Of a stretch of DNA of 64,000 nt, positions 28,036 through 35,731 are shown piece after piece. The DNA comes from an uncultured Bacteroides sp. GTDB lineage: Bacteria; Bacteroidota; Bacteroidia; Bacteroidales; Bacteroidaceae. The notes below the pieces were generated by a model, which was not told the origin of the DNA, did not search any database, and was given only the letters and a program-made list of their open reading frames with translations. The translations under genes and the position numbers were made by a program. Positions within the stretch are counted from its first letter, which is position 1; every line of letters starts with the position of its first letter. The DNA is taken from contig NZ_OY782578.1 of NCBI RefSeq assembly GCF_963677945.1, forward strand, positions 3,563,258-3,627,257. The letters are read 5' to 3'.

Positions 28036-29205
28036 ATGGAAAGGTTATATGAACAATTCAGAAGACTCATAGAACGTACAGACACCACCTTTGTGCGTTA
28101 TTTGCATGATCAGGTAATCTGGGATAACCGTTTGACTGCAATTGTTGGAGCTCGTGGAGTTGGAAAAACAACATTATTACTTCAACATATAAAGTTGTAT
28201 AATGATCTTCGGGATACTATTTATATAAATGCCGATGACATCTATTTTTCAGAGAATAAATTATTCGACTTTGCCTCCACCTTTTACAAAAATGGTGGAA
28301 AGCATCTATATATTGATGAGGTACATAAGTACAGTAGCTGGTCAAAAGAACTGAAAATGATGTATGATTACTTCCCCGATATGCAGGTAATATTTACAGG
28401 TTCATCTATTTTGGATATTTATCGTGGAAGTGATGATCTTAGCCGCCGTGCTCTTACATATCATCTGGAGGGAATGTCATTTCGTGAATACCTTAATATT
28501 TCTCTTGAACTACAACTCCCAGCATATAGTTTAGAAGATATAATTGCAAATAAGGTTCAAATGCCTGACATTGAACATCCTCTTCCTCTTTTTAAAGATT
28601 ATCTTGAAAGGGGCTACTATCCTTTTTATAAGGAACCTGATTATTTTGAAAGGTTACGAAACGTTATTGGCCTGACATTGGAAACAGATATACCAACATT
28701 CGCCAATATGAATATATCAACAGCTCGCAAACTGAAACAGCTACTATTTATTATTTCACAAAGCGCTCCCTTCAAACCCAATTTATCAAAGATTGGCGAG
28801 ATGCTTGATGTGCACCGTAATCAAGTTACTGATTTCTTGTTCTATCTAGAGAAGGCTGGTATTATTGCCCAATTAAGAAATGCCACCAAAGGTATTCGTT
28901 TGCTGGGGAAAATTGAGAAAATCTATCTTGGTAACACTAATTTAATTTACGCAATAGGAGAAGGTAATCCCGACATTGGCAATATTCGTGAGACTATATT
29001 CTTCAACCAGATGAAAGTTAGGAATACCATTCTAGCTTCTGACAAGTCCGATTTTAGCATTGCTGATTACACATTTGAAGTAGGAGGAAAAAATAAAACC
29101 AGAAAACAAATTTCTGATATTCAAAATGCTTATGTTGTAAAAGATGATATTGAATTTGGATACATGAGAACTATTCCTTTATGGGCTTTTGGATTTAACT
29201 ACTAG
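28036..29205 (+). CDS. AAA+ ATPase with DUF4143-type C-terminus
   Basis: A 389-residue ATPase of the widespread AAA_14/DUF4143 group, function unsettled. Walker A is GARGVGKT at 38-45; Walker B with catalytic Glu is LYIDEVHKY at 91-99; sensor-like FTGSSILDI follows at about 120. A winged-helix-like segment is suggested by FKPNLSKIGEMLDVHRNQVTDFLFYLEKAGII, and the C-terminus has the restriction-endonuclease-like FEVGGKNKTRKQI found in DUF4143. I start at the ATG at 28036: the upstream in-frame TTG at 28018 lies inside the -7 promoter box. Monocistronic. In other genomes such genes behave as mobile accessory genes and may bind DNA. Confidence 0.85.
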   Translation: MERLYEQFRRLIERTDTTFVRYLHDQVIWDNRLTAIVGARGVGKTTLLLQHIKLYNDLRDTIYINADDIYFSENKLFDFASTFYKNGGKHLYIDEVHKYSSWSKELKMMYDYFPDMQVIFTGSSILDIYRGSDDLSRRALTYHLEGMSFREYLNISLELQLPAYSLEDIIANKVQMPDIEHPLPLFKDYLERGYYPFYKEPDYFERLRNVIGLTLETDIPTFANMNISTARKLKQLLFIISQSAPFKPNLSKIGEMLDVHRNQVTDFLFYLEKAGIIAQLRNATKGIRLLGKIEKIYLGNTNLIYAIGEGNPDIGNIRETIFFNQMKVRNTILASDKSDFSIADYTFEVGGKNKTRKQISDIQNAYVVKDDIEFGYMRTIPLWAFGFNY

Positions 29206-29538
29206 AATTAATATTTTATTCTCATCCATCACCATTTAAGTTTAAATAGTTAATATTCAACTAATTAGAAAATAAAAACCCTCACTCATCCCTCACCCGA
29301 GCAAACATAATCGTCTAATATTCAATTTGTTAATCAGTGACGGATAAAACCGAAACAGCCATCATCTCTCACTTTTTAAGGGCATCCCTCACCTTTTCGG
29401 TAACCATGCAGTGATTTCAAACTTTTGAGACCATTTGAATTTACATCATTTATCCCAAAACGATTAACGACTTTAATCTATATAAATGCATTTTTTAAAC
29501 AAATAGAACAATAGCACTTGTTTGTTTAATATTTTATA
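29206..29538. repeat. Gene-free spacer with CCCTCAC repeats, part 1
   Basis: No gene is visible here. Three CCCTCAC heptamers (29279, 29290, 29386) and near relatives (CATCACC, CTCTCACT) are scattered through it. The same heptamer, mostly as its complement GTGAGGG, recurs downstream of the next gene and at 62.7-63.0 kb, so it is a local repeat family and not ordinary spacer sequence. Confidence 0.5.
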
Positions 29539-29546
29539 TATATTTG
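29539..29546 (+). promoter_or_regulatory. Promoter of the leucine-rich-repeat lipoprotein gene, -7 element
   Basis: TATATTTG matches TAnnTTTG; a CTTG 18 bases upstream (29517-29520) may serve as the -33 element. The leader would be about 75 bases. Confidence 0.55.
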
Positions 29547-29625
29547 TATATAATTATTCAAGTCAATAAATACATATTAGTAGACTATCCTTTTTAACTA
29601 ATAACTTTACATTTATAAAAACACA

Positions 29626-32112
29626 ATGAATCCATTCAAATTAATATTGTTTTATTCCACAATACCATTGATAATACTGTCTGGTTGTAATAGTATAGAA
29701 GATGACAGGCAAATAGAAGTACCTCAAAGAATATTGTCCGATAGCCAAGAATTACTTATAGGAGGAAGTCATAGCTATATAATACCATTCGTGGTTAAGA
29801 ACGGCAAAATATATAAAGTTGAGATGGATAGTTGCAGCTGGTGTAGAATTTTACCAAATAGTGGTAATAAAGACAGTACAGACTTCAAAATAGCTGTCGC
29901 TAAAAATGAATTTTCAGAGGAAAGAACAATCAGATTCACTATTACACAAAAATACAATGGATGGTATTTAACAGAAAGAATGTACGAGCTTACTCAAGGA
30001 GTGGCTGGAAGTTCAGAAAACGGATGGGTGGAAATACAGACTTCAGAAGGAAGTCAACTGGCATCCAAATTAGAAGATTTACCAGCCGGACCCTCTGGTA
30101 TAAAAAGGCTTAGAGTATCAGGACCTCTAGATGATGGCGACTGCAAAGTAATTGAGGAAGCAATGAATTCAATGCCCAAATTGAAGTATCTTGATTTTGA
30201 GAATTCTTTAATTGAAAAGTTTGCTGATAAAACATTTTGTAATAATAGCTCGATTACAGAACTTACACTTCCTCAAAAATTGACATCGATAGGCAAAGCA
30301 TTTTATTTTGATGAGCAATCAAAGAATGTAATCCAGAAAATTAATATTCCGGAAAATTCATCACTAAAATATATTGATGATAGTGCATTTCGCAATTGCC
30401 GTAGATTAACTTATTTTGAAATACCTCAAGATGTAAGTTATATTGGTACGTATGCTTTTTATAATTGTAGTTCTCTTTTTTCTAATATTGTTTTACCTAA
30501 AGGAGCTGGAATAGTAAAACCGTATGCATTTTGTAATTCAGGAATGCGCTTTCCTGAAAACTTTGTTTTTCCTGAATATATTAAAGAGATTGGAGAAAGT
30601 GCCTTTAATAATATTCCTAATTGTGCGTCGTATGTATTATTACCTAAAGAGTTAGCTCGTATAGGAAAGGCAGCTTTCTGTAAATCTGGAATAAATATTA
30701 ATTCAATCCCTACAAATTTGCAAGAAATTCCCGACAGTACATTCTACGGATGCGGTATAAATCAGAATTTAGTAATACCATCAAATATAGAAAAAATAGG
30801 AAATCATGCTTTTCAATATTGTATTTACAAGAGTAATTCTTGGAACCTTACAATAAATGAAGGAGTTAAATATATAGGTGATTATGCTTTTGCACAAAAC
30901 TACTATTTAAAGAATGATATTGTAATACCTGGAAGCACTGAAGTTATAGGTGAGTCTTGTTTTGCTTATTGTGAAAATTTGAATGGTAAGCTTATATTAA
31001 AGGATGGTCTAAAAGTAATAAAGGAAAAGGCATTTTGTGGGCTCAATATTACGGGGAGCTTATATATTCCAAAAACGCTGACAAATATTGAAGCTAATGC
31101 ATTTGCCAACTGTCAGAATATTAATGGGCAATTAGTAATTCCCCCAGCATTGGCAACAATTGGAGAAAAAGCATTCTCCAATTGCTCTAGATTAGAAGGA
31201 CTCGATTTAAGTAATGCTAATAATTTGAGTGATATAGGAATTTCCGCATTCGAAGCATGTAGTGGTATGCAAGGAAACCTGTCACTTCCTCCCAAACTGA
31301 CAAGTATTAAATATGGTACATTTAAAAAAACCTCTTTTAATGGTGAGTTGACTATGACTAACAATGTTAAGTTAATCGGGAAAGAGGCATTTATGCAGAG
31401 TGGATTTAGAAAGATATCCTTATCATCTGCTCTTGAAAAAATAGATGATAAAGCTTTCTACTTTTGCCAAAATCTAAAAGATTTTTCCTTACCATCAAAT
31501 ATAAAGCACATTGGAAATGATTCATTCTGTGGTTGTACGTCTCTTTCCGGGAATCTTGTTTTACCTTCTGAATTAGAGTATTTGGGTGATGGTACATTTA
31601 CTTTTTGCAAATTTACCGGAACACTAAATTTTCCGCCAAAGATAAATAGAATAGGAAATAAAACTTTTGAGGGATGTTATTTTACTGGAGATCTTATTAT
31701 TCCAGATGCAATAGAATACTTAGGAAGTGGGGCATTTAGTTATTGTATAAAATTGGAAGGGAAATTAATAATTGGTAAAGGAATTAAGGAAATAGGAGAT
31801 TACGCTTTTGATCAAACCAATTTTGTGGGAGAAGTTGTAATTCCAGACAATGTAGAATCAATAGGTCAAGGGGCTTTTTCTTATAGTAAATTTACTACAT
31901 TAATTCTTGGAAAAGGACTAAAATCTATTGGTTATGCAGCTTTCTATAGTAACTCTTTACAAACAGTAAAGTCTTATGCTATTACACCACCTGCAACTAT
32001 ATCATATAACTTTCACATTTGCAGTTTTAACTTATATGTTCCTGCCAGTTCTTTAAATCTATATAAAATGGCAGAAGGATGGAAAGAAGTAAGATCAATT
32101 AATGCTTTGTAA
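29626..32112 (+). CDS. BspA-type leucine-rich-repeat surface lipoprotein
   Basis: An 828-residue exported protein with lipobox LSGC (Cys21). Residues about 30-128 form a beta-sandwich resembling the BACON/Ig-like domains of Bacteroides lipoproteins (ILSDSQELLIGGSHSYIIPF to YELTQG). From about 140 to 800 come more than twenty BspA/LRR_5-type repeats with the pattern I-x-x-x-A-F-x-x-C-x-x-L-x-x-x-L-x-L-P, e.g. IGTYAFYNCSSLFSNIVLP. Related proteins (Tannerella BspA) mediate adhesion to host and bacterial surfaces; that role is inferred here. Codon use is strongly AT-biased, and repeat-rich spacers flank the gene on both sides, suggesting an exchangeable accessory cassette. Confidence 0.9.
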   Translation: MNPFKLILFYSTIPLIILSGCNSIEDDRQIEVPQRILSDSQELLIGGSHSYIIPFVVKNGKIYKVEMDSCSWCRILPNSGNKDSTDFKIAVAKNEFSEERTIRFTITQKYNGWYLTERMYELTQGVAGSSENGWVEIQTSEGSQLASKLEDLPAGPSGIKRLRVSGPLDDGDCKVIEEAMNSMPKLKYLDFENSLIEKFADKTFCNNSSITELTLPQKLTSIGKAFYFDEQSKNVIQKINIPENSSLKYIDDSAFRNCRRLTYFEIPQDVSYIGTYAFYNCSSLFSNIVLPKGAGIVKPYAFCNSGMRFPENFVFPEYIKEIGESAFNNIPNCASYVLLPKELARIGKAAFCKSGININSIPTNLQEIPDSTFYGCGINQNLVIPSNIEKIGNHAFQYCIYKSNSWNLTINEGVKYIGDYAFAQNYYLKNDIVIPGSTEVIGESCFAYCENLNGKLILKDGLKVIKEKAFCGLNITGSLYIPKTLTNIEANAFANCQNINGQLVIPPALATIGEKAFSNCSRLEGLDLSNANNLSDIGISAFEACSGMQGNLSLPPKLTSIKYGTFKKTSFNGELTMTNNVKLIGKEAFMQSGFRKISLSSALEKIDDKAFYFCQNLKDFSLPSNIKHIGNDSFCGCTSLSGNLVLPSELEYLGDGTFTFCKFTGTLNFPPKINRIGNKTFEGCYFTGDLIIPDAIEYLGSGAFSYCIKLEGKLIIGKGIKEIGDYAFDQTNFVGEVVIPDNVESIGQGAFSYSKFTTLILGKGLKSIGYAAFYSNSLQTVKSYAITPPATISYNFHICSFNLYVPASSLNLYKMAEGWKEVRSINAL

Positions 32113-32149
32113 CCAATAAAATCAGCCTGAAAAGAACTAAAATTCAATT

Positions 32150-32340
32150 TAAGAGTGAGGGATAGAGCAAAAGGTGAGGGTTGATAACAAAAACACGCTT
32201 ATCCATAACAATCTATACACTTGATATACAAATAAATACAAGAACAATGGTGAGGGATAAGTGAGGGATCTTTCTCTATTTTTGCGCATAAACAACTGTA
32301 CATAAACTACTTAACTAAAAAGTGGTGAGGGATGAAAATA
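32150..32340. repeat. GTGAGGG repeat cluster, part 2
   Basis: Five GTGAGGG heptamers (32155, 32174, 32250, 32261, 32325), four of them in the form GTGAGGGAT, lie in the spacer after the leucine-rich-repeat gene. Orientation is opposite to the cluster before that gene, so the two clusters face each other across it. Confidence 0.6.
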
Positions 32341-32370
32341 AAAAGTTTTTTTTGAAGCTAGAAGAGTAAC

Positions 32371-32486
32371 AAAACTCCCGCCGGCTTTAAAAAAAACGTA
32401 ACCGGATGTTGATCAAACTCCCGCCAGCTTTTAAAAAAAGCTGGCGGGAGTTTTTAGATTATTCACCAATGGTTTTTATTTATTGG
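32371..32486 (+). repeat. Dispersed repeat, copy A, with terminator-like hairpin
   Basis: A 116-bp element with an inverted relative at 62520-62637. The best block, 32396-32432, matches the other copy over 37 bases with two differences. It contains a perfect 18-bp hairpin (32415-32432 with 32436-32453, AAACTCCCGCCAGCTTTT) with a 3-base loop and a following T5, able to stop + strand transcription from the lipoprotein gene. A second diverged half-hairpin (ACTCCCGCCGGCTTT, 32373-32387) precedes it. The tail ATTATTCACCAATGG is also found near 10 kb. Confidence 0.75.
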
Positions 32487-32637
32487 GGGTTGGATTTGAC
32501 CTTTCCTGGAATAGTTTGAATCAGGGAATTAAATATGTGCTATTTAGTTCAGCCGATGATACTATTTATCTATTTAGAATAATAAGGAAAAAATTCATTA
32601 ACAAACTATACCCCCGAATAAAAATAAGCATCAAAAG

Positions 32638-32925
32638 TTAATCTATTGAGTCTAAAAGCAAGTTCTTTATAGTTGAATTCAAAGAATTAAAGACTGCCTT
32701 TTTATCACTTGGTATATCTTCATCTGATATTGAAAAAAATAAAAGATAAGATGTCGGAATATTTAGCACTTCACAAATCCTTGAGATGGTACTTTTCTGA
32801 GGAAATGAAATATTGTTCTCAATATTGCACAATGCATTAACAGATAAATTACATTCCTTAGCCAGATCCTTTTGACTAATTTTTTTTCTTTTTCTTAATG
32901 TTTTTATTGCTATTCCAATATCCAT
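32638..32925 (-). CDS. XRE-family helix-turn-helix regulator
   Basis: A 95-residue Cro/CI-type DNA-binding protein. The helix-turn-helix is at about 4-58 (IAIKTLRKRKKISQKDLAKECNLSVNALCNIENNISFPQKSTISRICEVLNIP). The last 35 residues are not recognisable. Codon use is very AT-rich. It is eleven bases downstream of a small orphan gene with which it probably forms an operon. The 150-base spacer to the dispersed repeat holds nothing else. Likely regulates its own small operon; such regulators often belong to mobile or toxin-antitoxin-like units. Confidence 0.85.
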   Translation of the reverse strand: MDIGIAIKTLRKRKKISQKDLAKECNLSVNALCNIENNISFPQKSTISRICEVLNIPTSYLLFFSISDEDIPSDKKAVFNSLNSTIKNLLLDSID

Positions 32926-32936
32926 AATGAAAATAT

Positions 32937-33122
32937 TTATGAATGAATATCAAATGTATCAAACAGCCCTTTACTTATATTTAATATTTTAAGAACAGTT
33001 TCTATCATCTGTATCCAATCGTTATTTGGTTTAGTTATAATTTCAATCAAACTATTTTTATCATCATCGGTAAGATTACTTGCATTTACCTTTTCGATGA
33101 GTAAAATTTTATTTTCTTTCAT
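32937..33122 (-). CDS. Small orphan protein, unknown function
   Basis: A 61-residue acidic-to-neutral protein (MKENKILLIEKVNASNLTDD...) predicted as two or three helices, with no recognised motif. It starts from an ATG at 33122 and ends 11 bases before the XRE regulator, which suggests co-transcription. Its composition fits a small helical partner protein. Gene status is based on operon spacing and a clean start only; it could be a chance frame in AT-rich DNA. Confidence 0.5.
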   Translation of the reverse strand: MKENKILLIEKVNASNLTDDDKNSLIEIITKPNNDWIQMIETVLKILNISKGLFDTFDIHS

Positions 33123-33183
33123 ATTTGAAACTTTAAAAATTAATGATTAAATTAAAGCTTCTTGAGAAAATATTATATTATTA

Positions 33184-33873
33184 TCATTCTAAAGAAGCTA
33201 TATAAAGTGCTTGAACTTTAGAATTATTGCTATCTTCAGTAACAAAGATATGATATCTATATGATCGGATAATCAGTTTTATTACTTGGATAAAAAAACA
33301 AAATATTTTTTTAATCTTTATTTTTATTCTGTAAAATCGATTGCTAACAATCTTTTTCATAAACTCAGTCCCTTTTTTATAATTGGAGAGCTTAGCTTGT
33401 AGAATTGATTCGCAGTCTTTTTGTGCTATAAAAAAGTTTCCAAGCAGGTCGAATGGGCTATTTATTTTGCTATTTTCTTCTTTTACTTGCTCGAAGAAAG
33501 ACTCTTTAAGTAGTTCCGTATTAATATGAGACCATTGTATAACTCCTTTAACTGGGCTATTCTGTTTTCTAAATCTATTGCAAAAATCGTCAAAATCAAT
33601 AAGTTCAGAGAAACTTAAATTATGTATATTTTTAAGTGAATTAGAAAAATACCTTTGCAAATATTCGACATATTTTTTACTTAGAACATCTAGATGTTTT
33701 TGATTAAGTAGTGTTTGGTATCCATTATCTAGAGTAAAACCGGCATTTTTCAATATCCTTAATACATCTGATGAAGAAATATTCATTACTTTTGAAATCG
33801 AATGAATACTATATACATTTCGGCTTATAATTATTCGATTTAACAATTCTGTCGAAGAAAAAAATGATTCCAT
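33184..33873 (-). CDS. Orphan protein with an IF-2 N-terminal-like helical domain
   Basis: A 229-residue protein of unknown function. Residues about 18-70 (YSIHSISKVMNISSSDVLRI, LKNAGFTLDNGYQTLLNQKH, LDVLSKKYVEYLQ) follow the pattern of the small helical domain repeated at the N-terminus of translation initiation factor IF-2 in Bacteroidota (KVTKELNVG..VEFLKKKGF). That domain can bind nucleic acid. Residues about 195-215 (IKKIFCFFIQVIKLIIR) are basic-hydrophobic and might touch a membrane. Upstream of the small orphan and XRE genes on the same strand. Very AT-rich, as if acquired. Function not assignable. Confidence 0.6.
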   Translation of the reverse strand: MESFFSSTELLNRIIISRNVYSIHSISKVMNISSSDVLRILKNAGFTLDNGYQTLLNQKHLDVLSKKYVEYLQRYFSNSLKNIHNLSFSELIDFDDFCNRFRKQNSPVKGVIQWSHINTELLKESFFEQVKEENSKINSPFDLLGNFFIAQKDCESILQAKLSNYKKGTEFMKKIVSNRFYRIKIKIKKIFCFFIQVIKLIIRSYRYHIFVTEDSNNSKVQALYIASLE

Positions 33874-34049
33874 CTTTTTAATATTTAATTCTTTTGCAAA
33901 TATATATACAAGATTTCACAAATACAAGTATAAATTGTATTTTATTTGATTTTATACATTCAACACATGTATTTTAGGCTTAAATATCTAAATATCACTA
34001 ATTATAAGTTAGAACATTGCAAATAATTTTATAGATATCGGATAAACAA

Positions 34050-34084
34050 ACAATGCGGTAATAAGTAAAATACCTATCACCGCA
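34050..34084 (-). terminator. Terminator at the cstA remnant
   Basis: Inverted AATGCGGT/ACCGCATT arms near 34050-34084, followed on the - strand by GTTTGTTTATCC. The right arm and the next 20 bases are also present after the intact cstA gene (around 35714), where the hairpin partner is missing. Confidence 0.6.
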
Positions 34085-34095
34085 TTATTTAACTC

Positions 34096-34347
34096 CTATC
34101 CATTAGATGGTTTACCACTTTTAATATTGCTATATGAAGCAACCGGTTCCCCAATTAGTCCAATTTCTACAGACGTAAGTTCTTCGTTACTCATGCGGGG
34201 TATTCTTCTCCAATTGACAAAGCTCTCTATATGAACCAAACATACAAGTATGACTAATATACCGAAAATCTGATATTCCTTCAAAAGAGTATATAAAGCA
34301 GGATGCAGAAAATCAAAACGGAGCCAGTTGTCCCAAGTTTGTCCCAA
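34096..34347 (-). pseudogene. Remnant of a second cstA (3' end only)
   Basis: The last 55 codons (34096-34263) encode a peptide identical to the C-terminus of the nearby CstA at 48 of 55 positions (GILVILVCLV-IESFVNW, then RMSNEELTSVEIGLIGEPV). DNA differences are mostly at third positions, so the copy was under selection as protein before truncation. Upstream of that the frame continues about 28 residues without clear CstA similarity. The downstream non-coding bases (ATCACCGCATTATT) match those after the intact gene too. It is a leftover of a tandem paralogue or of a duplication around the TPR-like gene, not a functional gene. Confidence 0.75.
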
Positions 34348-34358
34348 GCTATCCCAAG
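34331..34358. repeat. Three phased TCCCAAG repeats
   Basis: TCCCAAG at 34331, 34342 and 34352, spaced 11 and 10 bases. The array sits between the cstA remnant and the end of the TPR-like gene. It may be simple duplication or a phased protein-binding site. Confidence 0.4.
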
Positions 34359-34417
34359 GTTATCCTTTAGATTGTAGAATAATAAACTAAAATATCTTCA
34401 CTATTGATCTTTATACT

Positions 34418-35677
34418 TTATTCTATTATTATTTGATTATTAAAGAGGGTCTTGAAAACTGCTAGCGATTGTTCATTGATATCTTCGCAACAATCTAACA
34501 TAATGGCATAGAAAATTCGTCCTTCAAATCGGCCTTTACTATCTGTTGCCCTATAATATGAGACCTTATTTTTATTACCATCTGGAATAGTCGCTGGATT
34601 TTCCAAAAGTAGTCCAGGATACATTGGGCTATTTCTTTCAATGCCAATCATATATATGCGACCTCCACCCATATCATTATATATTTCTTTATCTTTTATT
34701 CCGTAAGCAACCATCTTTTCATATTTATCAGAAAATGTTATCTTACTTTTATTTGAGTAATTGGAGGTCAGAGTGTTTATGTAATCATCTAACTTGTCCG
34801 TTAAGTTCGCCGCTTTCATGATTATAGCGATAGTATAACTAATTTCTTTCCCTTTTTTACCCTTAATAGCCGGTGGATTTAAGATAAATGCGCTTTGATT
34901 ATTCTTATAATCATATATTGATAGCCTCCATGTAGAATCAACCAAGACTTTAATACCTAAAGGCCGGGAAGTAAATGCTAATTTATCTCCTTCTGACGAT
35001 GACCATATATCTTCTTTTTTATAAGAGATATTTTTATCTACATCAATGATTCTTTTATGTATCTCCGGTCCAAGCTGTGATTCGAAATGTCCAGGAGTAC
35101 CCAAAATACTTCTCGCTTTGTCCATAGCGTAAATGCAATGTGATGGCATGTTTGTAACAGCTGCAGCCCAAGCATATTCTTCCCAAAAGTCAGCAGGTTG
35201 TTTAGCAGGCAATAATTTTTGTGCTTTTAAAAAATTATCAATGCCTAATGTAGGAACACTGGAAAGCACATAATGAAACCCCAGAAACCAGTAAGTTCTA
35301 TAATCATTGGAATTAATCGCAATGGCCGAATTGTAATTATTTACAGCTAACTGGTAATAATCAGATTCGTCAAGATTATACAGGTAATGTGCAATGTCAC
35401 CTAACAGCATGAAAAGTTCTTCGTTTTTTGTTGAAACAGATGAAAACATGACATAGCTTTCACGAAGGTTCTTTATTAATTCGTTTTTGGATTTGTCATA
35501 GTTCCACTCGTTTGTCCAATGATTAAAGTATTGCTGATTGTCTTTAATATAGTTGAAAGCATTTACTAATCTCCCATCATTACTAATTTTAGAGATCTCA
35601 ATATAGTTCACATTAGAAAATGCATTCATTGCTATTAGCATTCCAATTAAAAGAAATATCGCCTTTCTCATATTCAT
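34418..35677 (-). CDS. Exported TPR-like protein, unknown function
   Basis: A 419-residue protein with a signal peptide to about residue 21 (LIAMNAFS). Residues about 95-195 look like tetratricopeptide helices (YYQLAVNNYNSAIAINSNDYRTYWFLGFHY; DNFLKAQKLLPAK). The C-terminal half (about 215-419) is beta-rich with no recognised motif and ends with a segment (GRFEGRIFYAIMLDCCED) resembling stress-response or amylase-binding-like domains only weakly. It lies between cstA and the cstA remnant on the same strand; the flanking duplicated sequence suggests it was inserted there. Function unknown; likely periplasmic. Confidence 0.7.
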   Translation of the reverse strand: MNMRKAIFLLIGMLIAMNAFSNVNYIEISKISNDGRLVNAFNYIKDNQQYFNHWTNEWNYDKSKNELIKNLRESYVMFSSVSTKNEELFMLLGDIAHYLYNLDESDYYQLAVNNYNSAIAINSNDYRTYWFLGFHYVLSSVPTLGIDNFLKAQKLLPAKQPADFWEEYAWAAAVTNMPSHCIYAMDKARSILGTPGHFESQLGPEIHKRIIDVDKNISYKKEDIWSSSEGDKLAFTSRPLGIKVLVDSTWRLSIYDYKNNQSAFILNPPAIKGKKGKEISYTIAIIMKAANLTDKLDDYINTLTSNYSNKSKITFSDKYEKMVAYGIKDKEIYNDMGGGRIYMIGIERNSPMYPGLLLENPATIPDGNKNKVSYYRATDSKGRFEGRIFYAIMLDCCEDINEQSLAVFKTLFNNQIIIE

Positions 35678-35731
35678 TTATGGTTTGTCTTTCTTATATA
35701 CTTGCTGCACTATCACCGCATTATTAAACTC

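Noticed and set aside
34096-34347. An 83-codon frame as an intact small gene
   Set aside because: Its C-terminal 55 residues are the end of CstA; the first part is unrelated, so it is a truncated copy.
34331-34358. TCCCAAG triplets as a tiny CRISPR-like array
   Set aside because: Seven-base units at 10-11 base spacing are far too short for repeats and spacers, and no cas gene is present.
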